From: Tenrec ecaudatus
Lineage: Eukaryota > Chordata > Mammalia > Afrosoricida > Tenrecidae
Direction of reading: 5' to 3'
NCBI RefSeq assembly: GCF_050624435.1
Contig: NC_134536.1
Coordinates: forward strand, 140,475,059 to 140,539,058
DNA length: 64,000 bases
Position numbers and translations under genes: made by a program. The notes beneath the pieces were generated by a model. The model was not told where the DNA came from. It searched no databases and saw nothing but the letters and a program-made list of their open reading frames with translations. Positions 1 through 11,039 of the stretch are shown in pieces. Every line of letters begins with the position of its first letter. Positions within the stretch are counted from its first letter, which is position 1.

Positions 1-687
1 GAATTGGGGCAGCAGTGGCAAGAACAACAAAAATCCCCAGGAGTTGATAAGAAGGGAGGCTGCCTTGCTCGAGAGACGGCCCCCTCACCCACCTGCATGT
101 TATTGAGATGCAGGTTCTCATCCCTGTGGCTGGGCAAGAAATGCCCCATCCCCAAACGCAGTGGCTTCAAACAAGGACCATCATCGTGTGGTTGCTGGGA
201 GGCCACTGGATCGTGCTTGGAGTCTCCCAGGAGTTGGCAGTCACATGGGAACTGGGGCAGGGGCCTCTGGTGACTCCAGTGCCTACACGTGCACTCAGAG
301 GGCTGGCAGCTGAAGCTGGCCGTTAGCTGGGTGCTTAGCTGGGTTGTTGGTTGGAGTGTCTCCACGTGGCCTTTCCAGGTGGTTCAGGCTTCTTTCAGCA
401 TAGTGTCCGGGTGCTGAGTAGTGTCCTGAGAGGTAGCACGTGGAGGCTGGACATTCTGAGGGTGAGCACTCAAGAAGAAGTCTTTGAAGGGATTTTTCAG
501 AAGCTGTGAAGCACTTTGGGGGAGGGAAGGGGGTTGCCCAAACTAGATGTCACAGTGTCATCTTCTCCATAAACTATTGGTCACAGAGGTCATGAAACAT
601 CCCAATTTAAGGGGAAAGGGCATAGACTCTACCTTCCTATAGGTAGCCTGTCAAGGAATTTGGGGGTCACATACGAAGACTGGGAGA

Positions 688-895
688 CCCTGGGTGGCAC
701 AAATGGTTAAGGACTCAACGTATCAAGAGGTAGGCAGTTGCACCCCTCAGAAGAAATAACTAATGGCCTGCTTCTAGAAGCCCACAGGCTTGAGAATCCT
801 GTGATGTGTAGTTTCTCCCTTGCAACCAGCGGGTACTCGGGAGCCAGAACCAACATAACAGCAACGGGTTGGGTTTTTGTTGGTTTTGTTTGGGC
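688..895 (+). repeat. AfroSINE, diverged (Ccctgggtgg type)
   Basis: The head reads like the tRNA-derived SINE start (CCCTGGGTGGCACAAATGG, TTAAGGACTC). The tail has the typical run from AGCCAGAACC to GCAACGGGTTGGG ending in a T-rich stretch. The middle is rearranged compared with better copies. The same element is present in reverse at about 21890-22075 in the other inverted-repeat arm. Confidence 0.65.
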
Positions 896-1591
896 TAATA
901 TTAAAACGACTAGTATGAAATTATATATGTATTGTGTTTAACTCTCAGGACTCTGATTATGCTGAAGTTGAACAAAACCGTCTGCCTCTTCTATGAACGC
1001 CAGCCGATGGAGTCAAAGGTTGAGGGTCTGGAGGAAGAATGAATGTCACATTCCCGTCCTTATGTTTCAGTTGTCCTTAAAGGGCACAGGGGACAAACCA
1101 GATGTCTTTGATATGATTTTAACCTAATGATGTGCTAGTATGATGATGAGCAGCCAGAAAAGTAGTTTTAACTAATGTCATCTGATATTTGAAAAGTTGA
1201 CGATTTCACATCGAATTTTATATTCTCAGCATCTCAGTTACAAACAGAAAGGCAGGCCTTAAAATCCTTGCATTTCCCCAAGGCAACAACAGTCTGGAGC
1301 TAGAATTTGAATGTCCCCCGTGGATGAGCTGCCACGTGCCTGTTAACCACAGTCCCCATCCATCCCTATTGCCCCCAACACAGAGGTTGGCTACAAGTAT
1401 CCTTTATCTATATGGCTAAATAGGTTAGTTGGTTTGGATTGGGTTGCTAGTTTTTCCTGTTTTGTGTTTGCTTACTTTTGATTCTTTGGGGGGCTAGGAA
1501 ATGGTGTGTATTTTGGTACCATGTCTTCCAAAGCGAGAAAATAAAACCCAGTAAGCCAAGAAGGTCAAACAGTCTAGATTAATGATGAAAG

Positions 1592-1802
1592 GAGGAGCCT
1601 TGTTGGTGAAGTAGATTATGAGTTGGACTTCTAACTGCAAGATCAGAAGTTCGAAACTCCCCTCCCCACCCCCACTCCACAAGAGAAAGATGAGATTTTC
1701 TACTCCTGTAAAGATTTACAGCCTTGGAAACACACAGGGGCAGTTCTATACTCTGTCCAAAGGGTTGCTATATGTCAGAATTGATTCCAGGGTAGTGAGG
1801 TT
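1592..1802 (+). repeat. AfroSINE
   Basis: A fairly complete tRNA-derived SINE. The B-box-like AAGTTCGAAACTCC follows the head. Then come the conserved blocks GAGAAAGATGAGATTTTCTA, AGATTTACAGCCTTGGAAAC, and the end TGTCAGAATTGATTCCAGGG. The mirrored copy lies at about 20957-21180. Confidence 0.8.
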
Positions 1803-2599
1803 TTCTTGATTGATATAAATAATTTTTGGTGAGTATAGAAAAAACCAGTCAATATTATTTTTAATACACATCAAAGAAGGTCCACATTAATTGTTCACAC
1901 AACCCTGCCACCTTCTTTCTTTATTCCCTTGCCTCTCAGTCTCCTTTCTTCCTCCCTATTGTCTTTTATCTCATTCTTTTTCTTTCAAGGGTTAGCCTAG
2001 GCGTGGGAAAGTCTGAGTAATTCTTAACCAAAAGACTAAATTGGTTTTATTGTTGGTGTTATTACTTGGGTTAAATTTTTTTCTTTCCCCTTCTTCTATT
2101 GGTTTGTGTCATGTAATCCAGAAAATGGGGAAACATTTGGAACATCTAAACGCTAACCTTTCTCAGTAGACTACAAGCATTAAAAGCAACAGAGATAAAT
2201 ACTCCTATAATAACAATAACATACAAGGATAGCTAGAGAGATAAATAGATAGATAGACAAACCACAAAATCTGAGCAGTTGTGGGAAGGAGAATGGGACT
2301 AGCCCCATGAATAAATATAGGTTTGCCAGAGAATAGTTCTATATACATATTAGCATATACTATAAATATGTCCATGAATATAATAGTGCATCCAGGAGGC
2401 ATAGTTATGAAAATGTCTTAGCTATAACAAAACCCCTTGAGGGAGCGTGTCCTAAATATGGGGGATCAGGAACATAGCTCTGAGAGACCTCAAAATCAAT
2501 TCGTACAAACTGGCTCACAAAGACAATGTTCTGTATCCATCAGGGAAGTGACTGGGGTCTTCAAAAGCTAGTGAGTAGCAAACTAAAAGTCGGTTCTTG

Positions 2600-2600
<1 letters not shown>

Positions 2601-2656
<56 letters not shown>

Positions 2657-3404
2657 GGCACCAAGTAAGACACCCTCCAGAGATTCTACCAGGGTGTGTG
2701 TGTGTGTCTGTGTGTGTGTGTGTTTGTGTAAAAAGACACGAAGTAAGAAGCCCTCTAGAGATTCTAAAAGGGTGTGTGTATGTGTGTGTGTTTGTGTAAA
2801 AAGGACACAAAGTTCGAAGCCCTCCATAGATTCTGCAAGGTGTATGTGTGTGTGTGTGTGTGTGCATGTAAAATCACACGAAGTCAGAAGCCCACTATTG
2901 ATTCTGCAAGGGTGTGTGTGTGTATGTGTGTGTTGTGTTTGTAATAATTACACCAAGTTAGAAGCCCTCCAGAGATTCTGCAAGGGAGTGTGTGTGTGTA
3001 TGTTTGTGTGTGTGAAAACGATACAAAGTCATAAACCGTCTGGAGATTCTGCAAGTGTGTGTGTGTATGTGTGTGTGTGTGTATGTGTGTATGTGTGTCA
3101 AAAGGACAAGAAGTCAGAAGCCCTCTAGAGATTCTGCAAGGGTGAGTGTATTGTGTTAAAAGGACACGAAGTCAGAAGCCCTCTAGGTTTTCTGGAAAGG
3201 TATGAGTGTGAGAGTGAGGGAGTGTGTGTGTATAATAAGGACATGAAGTCAGAAGCCCTCTAGAGATTCTTCAAGGGTGTGTGTATGTGTAAAAAGGACA
3301 CAAAGTTCGAAGCCCTCCAGAGATTCTGCAAGGGTGTATGTGTGTGGGTGTGAGTGTGGGCGTGTAAAAATCAAACGTAATCAGAAGCCCACTATTGATT
3401 CTGC

Positions 3405-3440
<36 letters not shown>

Positions 3441-3498
3441 TGTGTTTGTAATAAGTACACCAAGTTAGAAGCCCTCCAGGGATTCTGCAAGAGAGTGT

Positions 3499-3538
<40 letters not shown>

Positions 3539-3785
3539 ATGACACGAAGTCATAAACCGTCTGGAGATTCTGGAAGGTTGTGTGTGTGTGTGTATGTGTG
3601 TATGTGTGTCAAAAGGACACGAAGTCAGAAGCCTTCTAGAGATTCTGCAAGGGTGAGTGTATTGTGTTAAAAGGACACGAAGTCAGAAGCCCTCTAGGTT
3701 TTCTGGAAAGGTATGAGTGTGAGAGTGAGGGAGTGTGTGTGTGTAATAAGGACACGAAATCAGAAGCCCTCCAGAGATTCTACAA

Positions 3786-3819
<34 letters not shown>

Positions 3820-4415
3820 AAAAAGGACACGAAGTCAGAAGTACTGCAGAGATTTTGCAAGAAAGTGGCTTTAGGTTGTGTGTGTGTGTGTGTAAAAAGG
3901 ACATGAATTCAGAATCCTTGTAGAGATTCTACAAGGGTGTATGTGTGCGTATGTGTGTGTGTGTGTGTAAAAAGAACACCAAGTCAGAAGCACTCTAGAG
4001 ATCCTGCAAGCGTGTGTGTGTGTGTGTGTGTGTGTGTAAAGAGGAAACGAAGTCAGAAGCACTCCAGAGATTGTGCAAAGGTGCTTGTGTGTGTGTATGC
4101 ATGTGTAAAAAGATATGAAGTCAGAAGGCCTCCAGAGATTCTTCAAGGTTGTGAGTGTGTGTGCGTGTGTGTGTAAAAAAGAAAAGAATTCAGAAACCCT
4201 CTAGAGATTCTGCAAGGGTGTGTGTGTGTGTGTATAAAAAGGACATGAAGTCAGAAGCCCTCCATAGATACTAAAAGGTTGTGTGTGTATGGTTTTGTTT
4301 GTTTAAAAAGGACAGGAATTCAAAAACTCTCTGGAGTTTCTGCAAGGGGGTGTGTGTGTGTGTATATCTGTGTAAAAAGGACCCGAAATCAGAAGCCCTC
4401 TTGAGATTCTGCAAC

Positions 4416-4452
<37 letters not shown>

Positions 4453-4625
4453 AAAAAGGACAAAAATCAGAAGCCATCCAGAAATTCTGCAAGGATGCAT
4501 CCATGTGTGTGTGTGTGTGTGCGTAAAAAGGACATGAAGTCAGAAGCCCTCCAGAGATTCTGCAAGAGTGTGTGTGTGTAACAAGGACAAGATGTCAGAA
4601 GCACTCAAGAGATTCTGCAAAGGTT

Positions 4626-4675
<50 letters not shown>

Positions 4676-4696
4676 GGACCCGAAATCAGAAGCCCT
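2601..4696 (+). repeat. TG-core minisatellite array, block 1
   Basis: This is a tandem array of roughly 80-100 base monomers. Each monomer is a variable (TG)n tract followed by a conserved core of about 45 bases containing AAGGACACGAAGTCAG, GAAGCCCTCCAGAG and ATTCTGCAAGGG. About 22 to 25 monomers are visible. Some variant cores recur in a fixed order about 500 bases apart: CATAAACCGTCTGG near 3030 and 3548, CCCACTATTGATTC near 2891 and 3388, and CTCTAGGTTTTCTGG near 3180 and 3696. The array therefore has higher-order structure. It starts directly at the inner end of the left inverted-repeat arm. It ends in mid-core at AGAAGCCCT, and the missing half of that core is found at 12473. Open frames through the TG tracts are not genes. 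Confidence 0.95.
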
Positions 4697-4766
4697 GTTT
4701 GTGAGCCCTGGCTCTGTTCCTTAGTGGTCCTTATCTCTCAATTTTGGACTCCCAGATACCTGAGGG

Positions 4767-4958
4767 TGTCATGGTTCTGTGTTGGGGTTCTAACGGCAAG
4801 GACAGCAGCTAGACCCCACCAGGCACTCCAAAGGAGAAAGATGACACTTTCTGGTCCCCTAGATAGTTCGTATCGGAAACCCACAGGGGCGGTTTTGCTG
4901 TGTTCTGCGGGGTCACTGTGAGTCAGAATCGACTCAGTGACAGTGAATGTGGTTGAGT
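4767..4958 (+). repeat. AfroSINE
   Basis: The head is diverged. From about 4800 the copy is clear: AGGAGAAAGATGACACTTTC, then CGGAAACCCACAGGGGCGG, GGGGTCACTGTGAGTCAGAA and TCGACTCAGTGACAGTG. It lies close to the left boundary of the MAPKBP1 segment. Confidence 0.8.
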
Positions 4959-6360
4959 GTTTGAACACCTTCCTTTCATCCTCTGTGCAGGCAGCTCTGT
5001 TTTAGAGGAGTTAGGCCAGTCCCATGTATTAGACTCTCCTTCAGAGCAACTGGGCAGGTGTGTGTCTGCGTGTTTCTATGGTCATCTTGTTTTTCTCATT
5101 CAAGGAATGTGGAGAGCAGCGGTCTTCAAATCGGTTTAAAGAGAGAAAGGGGATAAAAAAGAGAACAAAGAAAAAGAGGGTGAAAAAGGATTGGAGGGGA
5201 GTGGCTCTGAGGAGAAGAGGGTGTTGCTCAGGCTTCTAAGGCTGTCAATCAGCCTGGTAGCCAGCTGTGAGCTTACCTGGTGTACCTCCAAGATCCCAGA
5301 ATCCCTAGTTGACAGTGGAATTTGCATAGCGAACTGGCTCATTGAGCCGAGCCGGAGGCCTCTGTCTGCAGCAGAGACCAAGCCCTGTGCGGCACCTCCT
5401 GCTCCCATCTGCAAGCAGTGGGGTCCAGATGCGGGTCCTGCGGTCTGCTTCCTGTTGTAAAAGGCAGGGTTGGGACAAGTAGCCTTCTACTGAGTCTCTC
5501 CCCCATCTACCCAGTCGACCCCCTTACCTGGGGGAGCAGGTTCCAGGCTTGCTGTGGCCAGCTAATAGCAATTAGTAGGCATAGCGCTAATGAAGAGAGG
5601 GGACAGCTGGGCAGAGGGCCTAAACCTGCTGAGCGCCACGGCCCCTGAGACACTGGCGAGCTGTTGGCTCCCAGCTCCTTGTCCCTGACTCTTACCTGCC
5701 TCCCTCTCTCGAGTTCACTCTTGAATTTCAGTCTCCATCCAATCTCACCCAGCCTTGCTGCCTGACTGGAGAGGGAGCCTGGAGGCTGTTAGAATGGCGC
5801 TGCTCAGGCTCTTTGGGCTAAAGAGTCTGACGTGGGCCAGCAACTCCATGAAGTTCCCTCCCTCAGGCAGTTTTCTGCCCCTCCATCCCACTTAGTCTCC
5901 CTGCAGGCCTGGCCCTGGGCCCTGACCTTCCACTTGCTTCCTCATCCAACATGTGGTGGGCTAGCTCTTGCCAAGTACACACATGGGTGCAGAAATGAGA
6001 GATCCCACTCTCTCCTGGAAACCAGGTCTGTAAACAAGGCCACAGCTGAGGCCTGTTCTTACCCAAATCATGTGCATCCTTCTCTCTGCCCTCTGCCCTG
6101 GGGTAGGGACAAGAGCTCTGGGAAGACCGGCCACCCCATCGCTGTGGGCCATGTCCCGACGGTGCTGGTGCACAGAGCACTGGGCAAGCAGGGCTCCCTA
6201 CAGGACCTTGCGCCGTGTGGGGCTACAGAAGGGGAGAAAGGCAGAAGAGTGCTGTCAGAAGCCAGCTGCACTCTGGCAACGTGGGGTCCTCTGGGCTGGG
6301 CCGCTGAGGTGGGGTGCTAAGTCTGTGCTCCACTCTCCCTCTCTCTCTCCCTCTCCCCAG

Positions 6361-6423
6361 GTGTGTGGTTGTGCTCTTCAACCCCCAGAAACACAAGCAG
6401 CACCACATCCTCAACAGCTCCAG
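6361..6423 (+). pseudogene. MAPKBP1: MAPKBP1 exon a (VVVLFNPQKHKQHHILNSS)
   Basis: A CT-rich tract and CCCCAG precede the exon, and GTAAAT follows it. The 63 nt begin with the last base of a split codon and end after AG of the next arginine codon. It is the first exon of the gene that I can find in the window. Confidence 0.85.
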
Positions 6424-6647
6424 GTAAATGGGCTCTGGGGCTTTGGGGAGTGCCACCTTTCCCCAGGGACGGCCAGAGGGGTGCCACCTGCTTCTCTGTG
6501 GCATTGGGCCCTGTTGGGCCCCAGGCATGCGAGGGAAGCAGCACAGAGACAGCGGGTTTGCTGCCCTTGTTTTGAGAGGGGACTGTGAGAGGCCAGACCT
6601 GGGCCAGGCTGCCAGTGCTCCTCTTGAACCTGCCAGATTCCTTTCAG

Positions 6648-6705
6648 GAAAACCATCACTGCCCTTGCCTTCTCTCCTGATGGCAAGTACCTGGTCACCG
6701 GTGAG
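6648..6705 (+). pseudogene. MAPKBP1: MAPKBP1 exon b, donor site mutated
   Basis: The acceptor is CTTTCAG. The exon reads KTITALAFSPDGKYLVTGE and must end at GGTGAG to join in phase with the next exon (SGHMPAV). The sequence after that point is ATGAGTGAGG where GTGAGTGAGG would be expected, so the donor GT has become AT. A GT six bases upstream (6701) could be used instead, but it drops five bases and shifts the frame. Confidence 0.85.
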
Positions 6706-7363
6706 ATGAGTGAGGAAGGAAGCTCAGGCACTGCAGAGGGGGTGACCTGGCCTTAGCAGAGAGTGACAGCCTGCGGCCCGCATAGGACTGGTGCCAATTT
6801 TGACTTTCTGTACTGGTGTCCACTTTGGGTGTTTGGTCTGCCCTAGAGCAGTGTTCTTAGGCTGTAGCCTGTATCAGAAGTGCCATGGTCACCCCTTAGT
6901 ACAGACTGCTGGCTCTGGGGTTCTGCAGGTCTGGGGTGGCTCTCTTCAGTTTGCAATGCTAACAAGTAATTCCCGGTGAGGCTGAAGCTGCCAATTTGGG
7001 AACCACATTTTGGAAAACACCTCCTTAAAACATCCCTTATCCCTGGAGTCCCCCTGCTGTTCACAGTGTGGAACAGGACTGCCCTCCCTAGACTTGCCCT
7101 GTGAGGCTGTGAGAGCAAACCGCAGGAGTGGTGGTTCTTGCCCATCCAAATCACGCCAGGAGCCCGTCCCTGAGAGTCCCTGTTCCCCAACACTGATCAC
7201 ATTCCCTCCGGGGGTGTCCTTGATTCATGTGCAGGTGCATTAGGTTAGGTGTCCTTCATTTATGTGCAGGCTCTTGTCCAGTGGCTGGGAGGGCCAGGCC
7301 TCCGTGGATGGGGAGGGAGCTGGCTGCCTCTGGCCTTTACTTCGGGGTCTTAGGTCCCTGCAG

Positions 7364-7534
7364 AGTGGACACATGCCTGCTGTGCGGGTATGGGATGTGT
7401 CGGAGCGCAGCCAGGTGGTGGTGCTTCAGGAGCATAAGTATGGCGTGGCATGTGTGGCCTTCTCACCCAGCGCCAAGTACATTTTCTCAGTGGGCTACCA
7501 GCATGACATGACCGTCAATGTCTGGGCCTGGAAG
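7364..7534 (+). pseudogene. MAPKBP1: MAPKBP1 exon c (WD40 repeat)
   Basis: The exon is 171 nt, in phase 0 at both ends, with acceptor CCCTGCAG and donor GTGAGT. It reads [20 protein letters not shown], then the block [18 protein letters not shown], and ends in VNVWAWK. The VWDV and VNVWAW pieces are WD40 strand motifs. Confidence 0.9.
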
Positions 7535-7798
7535 GTGAGTGGGCTGCTGGCCTCAGGACAGGCGGGGCCGGGAGGGGAGCCAAGAAATTTCTGACCGGTG
7601 GCCTTCACTTCCGCCTGCTGGCCTCAGTCCCTTTCTAGAGACTCTGAGCAGAAAGGAGCAACTGGGTATCTAGGATGTTGAAGAAGGGGCAGAAGGAGAG
7701 GTCAAGTTCACAGCTTGTCTAACCTACTTCAGTGTGTAAGTTTCTTTTCCCTCAGCTCCTAGAAGTAGAGCCTTGATTTCCCTTGACTTTCTCTCCAG

Positions 7799-7936
7799 AA
7801 AAACATTGTAGTGGCTTCCAACAAGGTGTCCAGTTGGGTGACAGCAGGATCCTTCTCTGAGGACTGCAGCTACTTTGTCACTGCAGGCAACCGGCACATC
7901 AAATTCTGGTACCTCGATGACAGCAAGACCTCAAAG
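7799..7936 (+). pseudogene. MAPKBP1: MAPKBP1 exon d (WD40 repeat)
   Basis: The exon is 138 nt, phase 0, between CTCTCCAG and GTGAGG. It encodes [39 protein letters not shown] and DDSKTSK. From memory, functional copies read SSRVTAVSF here, so the W and G would be two non-conservative changes close together. Confidence 0.9.
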
Positions 7937-8147
7937 GTGAGGCAGCAAGTAGCCACTAGGGTGGGGTCTGCTCAGATCTGTTCCACCTGCGCCCCCTTCT
8001 GCATGCTCAAAAGCCCCTTGGAAGTCTCAGCTGGGCCAGGTGCTATGTCAATCTGCAAGGGAAGCCTTCTCCCTCTCTCCCCAGGGCCTGCTTTCCAGGG
8101 GATAGCCTGCAGGGTGGGTGGGTGGCACCTGTGGTGGGTCTCCACAG

Positions 8148-8331
8148 GTGAATGCCACTGTGCCCCTGATGGGCCGCTCTGGGCTGCTGGGGGAACCTGC
8201 AGAACAACCTGTTCACTGAAGTAGCCTGTGTCCGCGGGAAGAAGACTGACAGCACCTTCTGTATCACACCCTCAGGGCAGCTGTGCGAGTTCAGTGACTG
8301 GCGACTGTTGGACAAGTGGGTGGAGCTGAGG
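8148..8331 (+). pseudogene. MAPKBP1: MAPKBP1 exon e with frameshift and stop
   Basis: The acceptor is TCCACAG and the donor GTAAGT. The exon is 184 nt, one more than a multiple of three, although the flanking exons require phase 0. It starts [15 protein letters not shown]. An extra base near 8192-8196 (GAACCTG where GAGCTG-like sequence is expected) then shifts the frame, and TGA follows at 8217-8219. Past the insertion the correct frame continues as [19 protein letters not shown] and ends with LLDKWVELR, so the rest of the exon is intact. Confidence 0.88.
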
Positions 8332-8502
8332 GTAAGTGAATTCTTTGTCGGCACCCTCCTGTCTGTCACCTCCGGGCTCCGGGGCACCTGAGTCTGCATG
8401 CACGCTGGGGGAGGCCCCAGGCGGAGGAAGGTGTTTGGGAACCTCTCTGCTTGCTCGTGCTCTCTGTCTCTGCCTCTTCCTCTGCTTTCCTCTTCTGCTC
8501 AG

Positions 8503-8520
8503 CACACAGACAGCATCACA
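8503..8520 (+). pseudogene. MAPKBP1: Possible MAPKBP1 microexon (HTDSIT)
   Basis: Eighteen bases lie between a long pyrimidine tract ending CTGCTCAG and a strong donor GTAAGT. They keep phase 0 and would add HTDSIT between VELR and TTVAH. I recall that mammalian MAPKBP1 isoforms differ by about six residues of similar sequence at this place, but I cannot verify that here. Confidence 0.55.
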
Positions 8521-8816
8521 GTAAGTGTGCTGGCCCTGTCCGCTGCCTCTGCTGCCTTTCTCTTGGCCGGCCTTTTCTGGGTGTGTCTTTGCCCAAACCT
8601 CAGGTGCCTTATAAGGCTTGCTGACTCCTTCCCCCTAATTGCACAGGGCTGTGAGCCCTCTGGCCAGCTGCTGTTAGAGGGAGGGGCATTGAGGGGCTCC
8701 AGCCAGGGCAGCTGGCCTGCCTTGCGCTTGTCCTTGCCTCTTGGCTCATGGCTGTTGAGGTGTCGGGTGAAGGAGTGGGCAGACGCCCTTGCTGACTGGG
8801 GCTTCTGTGCTCACAG

Positions 8817-8977
8817 ACCACAGTGGCCCACTGCATCTCGGTGAGCCAGGACTACATCTTCTGTGGCTGTGCTGATGGGACCGTGCGCCTTTTCAACCCC
8901 TCCAACCTGCACTTCCTCAGCACGCTGCCCCGGCCCCATGCCCTGGGGACAGACATTGCCAGCATCACAGAGGCCAG
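8817..8977 (+). pseudogene. MAPKBP1: MAPKBP1 exon g (WD40 repeat)
   Basis: The exon is 161 nt between GCTCACAG and GTGAGC. It reads [53 protein letters not shown], and ends in a serine codon split two bases plus one. It is open and highly conserved with the family. Confidence 0.9.
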
Positions 8978-9762
8978 GTGAGCGGTGTGGGTGGGCCCCT
9001 GAGTCCTGTCAGAGCCCCACTCTGTGCCAGGCCATCCCTGGCATGCTGCAAGGAGAGGAGGGCACACATAGACCTCTGGGAAGACCCTTGCAGTCAAGCA
9101 CAGGTGGGTCCTTTAGCATTTGTTGCTCACTGTGGGCAACCGTGGTAATCTGAGTCTGCAGTGTGGTAATGCATTGTCCTGTAAAGACCACAGCTAGGAC
9201 AGATGGGCAGTTCCTTAGGGTTTCTGAGAGAGACTGGAAACCTGACGGAGCAGGCCTTTTTCCCTCAGGGTGGTCCTGGGTAGCAGCTGCGGTAGGAGGG
9301 TCTTATTGTAGCCTCGGGCCTTGGGTTGGGTGATTGCAGGAAGTGAAGTTTTGCTCTGGTTTCAGTGCTGTCAGGAAGCGGGGCAGTTCTGCAGTTGGGT
9401 ATATTAATTTCTCTTTCAGGGCAGGAGGGGGCTAAATCTGCAATTGGCAGGAAATGATATATGACCATGATTGTGGTTTGCACAGTGCCCTTCCTTGTCC
9501 TCTGACGTGAGTCTAGAAGGGCTTGACATCTGCTTGGCTGCATCACGGTCACACACTGTCCCCGCCTGACGTTGGGGGCTATGAAATAGCTTGTGTTCTT
9601 TTGGAGAGCCCCATGGCAAGGAATGCCAGGCCAGCCGCTGCGTTCTTTCTCCAGTGATTGCTGGCCAACCTGCTGCTCCTCCCTTTAGTGCCCCATTTCA
9701 TTAGCGCTCACTCACCAGTTTGCCCTGTCTGCCCAGGACACCCCGCTCCCCTCTTTCCTCAG

Positions 9763-9952
9763 TCGCCTTTTCGCTGGAGTGGCCAATGCGAAGTATCGGG
9801 ACACCATCGCCTTGACCTTTGATCCTGCAAATCAGTGGTTGTCTTGTGTGTACAATGACCATAGTACTTATGTCTGGCATGTGAAGGACCCCAAGAAAGT
9901 GGGCAAGGTGTATTCAGCTCTGTATCATTCCTCCTGCATCTGGAGTGTAGAG
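9763..9952 (+). pseudogene. MAPKBP1: MAPKBP1 exon h (WD40 repeat)
   Basis: The exon is 190 nt between TTTCCTCAG and GTACGT. It completes the split serine codon and reads [63 protein letters not shown]. The YVWHVKD strand resembles a WD40 D strand in which the usual aspartate is replaced by histidine. Confidence 0.9.
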
Positions 9953-10157
9953 GTACGTGGGCCAGGTCTGCTGAGACTGACCGTGTTTCCTGGGCTACCA
10001 TTAGGAGCTGGGGTTCCTCAAGTGTGGAATTTGTTTCCTCCAGCACCCTTGCTCCCCCAGCAGTGGCCCTGGGTCCCTTCGTATCTGTTAATTGGCTCTG
10101 AGGATGCGAGGGGATATTAGTGCTGACTCATCTCAGACGTTTTTCAGTATGCCCCTG

Positions 10158-10330
10158 TGCAGTCTTAGCTTGGCCTCTTTGGACATGTTCCTGAACTTGA
10201 CCAAACCTTAGTTTCTGCAATTGTGAAATGACATACCTGATGCATTTGATTTTTACGAAAAGGAGACAATGTAAGTGGGATATTTAGAATGCCTAGTACT
10301 TACTAGGTGCTTGGTTAATGTATATTCCTT
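10158..10330 (+). repeat. MIR SINE fragment
   Basis: The run ACCTTAGTTTCTGCAATTGT followed by GAAATGA, and then TACTAGGTGCTTGGTTAATG, matches the conserved MIR core and tail. It lies inside a MAPKBP1 intron, is old and diverged, and is a common intronic fossil. Confidence 0.6.
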
Positions 10331-10487
10331 TACTTGTTAAAGACAAGAGCTAATCATTATGACTTGTTTGCTATGGGATAAGCCTGGGGCTAAGTCTTGA
10401 CCAGCCTTTTCTCTACTCTCATTCCGTCCCATCTCTGTGGGCAGCCAAGGTCTGACCCGGGTCCCTCTGGTCCTTGTGCTCCTCCAG

Positions 10488-10634
10488 GTCTACCCTGAGG
10501 TGAAGGACAGTCAACAGGCCTGCCTGCCCCCGAGCTCCTTTATCACCTGCTCTTCTGACAGCACCATCCGCCTGTGGAATACAGAGAGCTCTGGGGTGCA
10601 TGGCTCCACCCTGCACCGAAACATCCTCAGCCAC
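10488..10634 (+). pseudogene. MAPKBP1: MAPKBP1 exon i (WD40 repeat)
   Basis: The exon is 147 nt, phase 0, between CTCCTCCAG and GTGAGC. It encodes [40 protein letters not shown] and [17 protein letters not shown] is a clear WD40 motif. Confidence 0.9.
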
Positions 10635-10811
10635 GTGAGCCTGGTGCCCCCACACCACAGTCTCAGGATCTGGGTCTCCAGACCAGACTGTTCCAGATGT
10701 TGTTTGGCCAAACTCTGACAAGGATGTCCCCTTGGCCCGCATTTCTCTCCCTGACAGGTGTCCTGTGTCAGGCCTTCCTCACCCATCTCTTTTCCTGACC
10801 TGTTTCACTAG

Positions 10812-10987
10812 TACCTCATTAAAATCATCTATATGGATGGGAACATGCTGGCCCTGCTGGACACCGAGCTGCCTGGGGGAGACAAAGCCGATGGGTCCCT
10901 GATGGACCCCCATGTGGGCATCCGCTCCATGTGCATCAGCACCAACGGGCAGCATCTAGCATCAGGGGACCGTATGGGCACGCTCAG
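10812..10987 (+). pseudogene. MAPKBP1: MAPKBP1 exon j
   Basis: The exon is 176 nt between TTTCACTAG and GTAAGG. It reads [58 protein letters not shown], and ends with AG of a split arginine codon. It is open throughout. Confidence 0.9.
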
Positions 10988-11039
10988 GTAAGGCCATTTG
11001 TGGAGTGCAACCCGTTGCCTCCAGGGGACAGGATGGGGG

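Larger units (their letters stand above)
1..2600 (+). repeat. Left arm of large inverted repeat
   Basis: This stretch reappears in reverse complement at 20165-22728. Base 1 pairs with about 22728 and base 2600 with 20165. By eye the arms are about 95-97% identical over most of their length. The left arm is about 36 bases longer, mostly because of a 32-base block near 617-648 that the right arm lacks. The match runs to the first base of the window, so the arm may extend further left. Its inner end is sharp, directly at the start of the TG minisatellite. Two AfroSINE copies sit inside it and are mirrored in the other arm, so the duplication is younger than those insertions. The rest of the arm is non-coding and unique-looking. 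Confidence 0.93.

Noticed and set aside
2526..4176. Open frames rich in VCVCVC or THTHTH through the left minisatellite
   Set aside because: They are a by-product of long TG/CA tracts with no stops. They occur in several frames on both strands and in both arrays.
6706..7363. A minor-class AT-AC intron after exon b
   Set aside because: The acceptor is CTGCAG with AG and the donor context is U2-like; no U12 donor or branch motif is visible.
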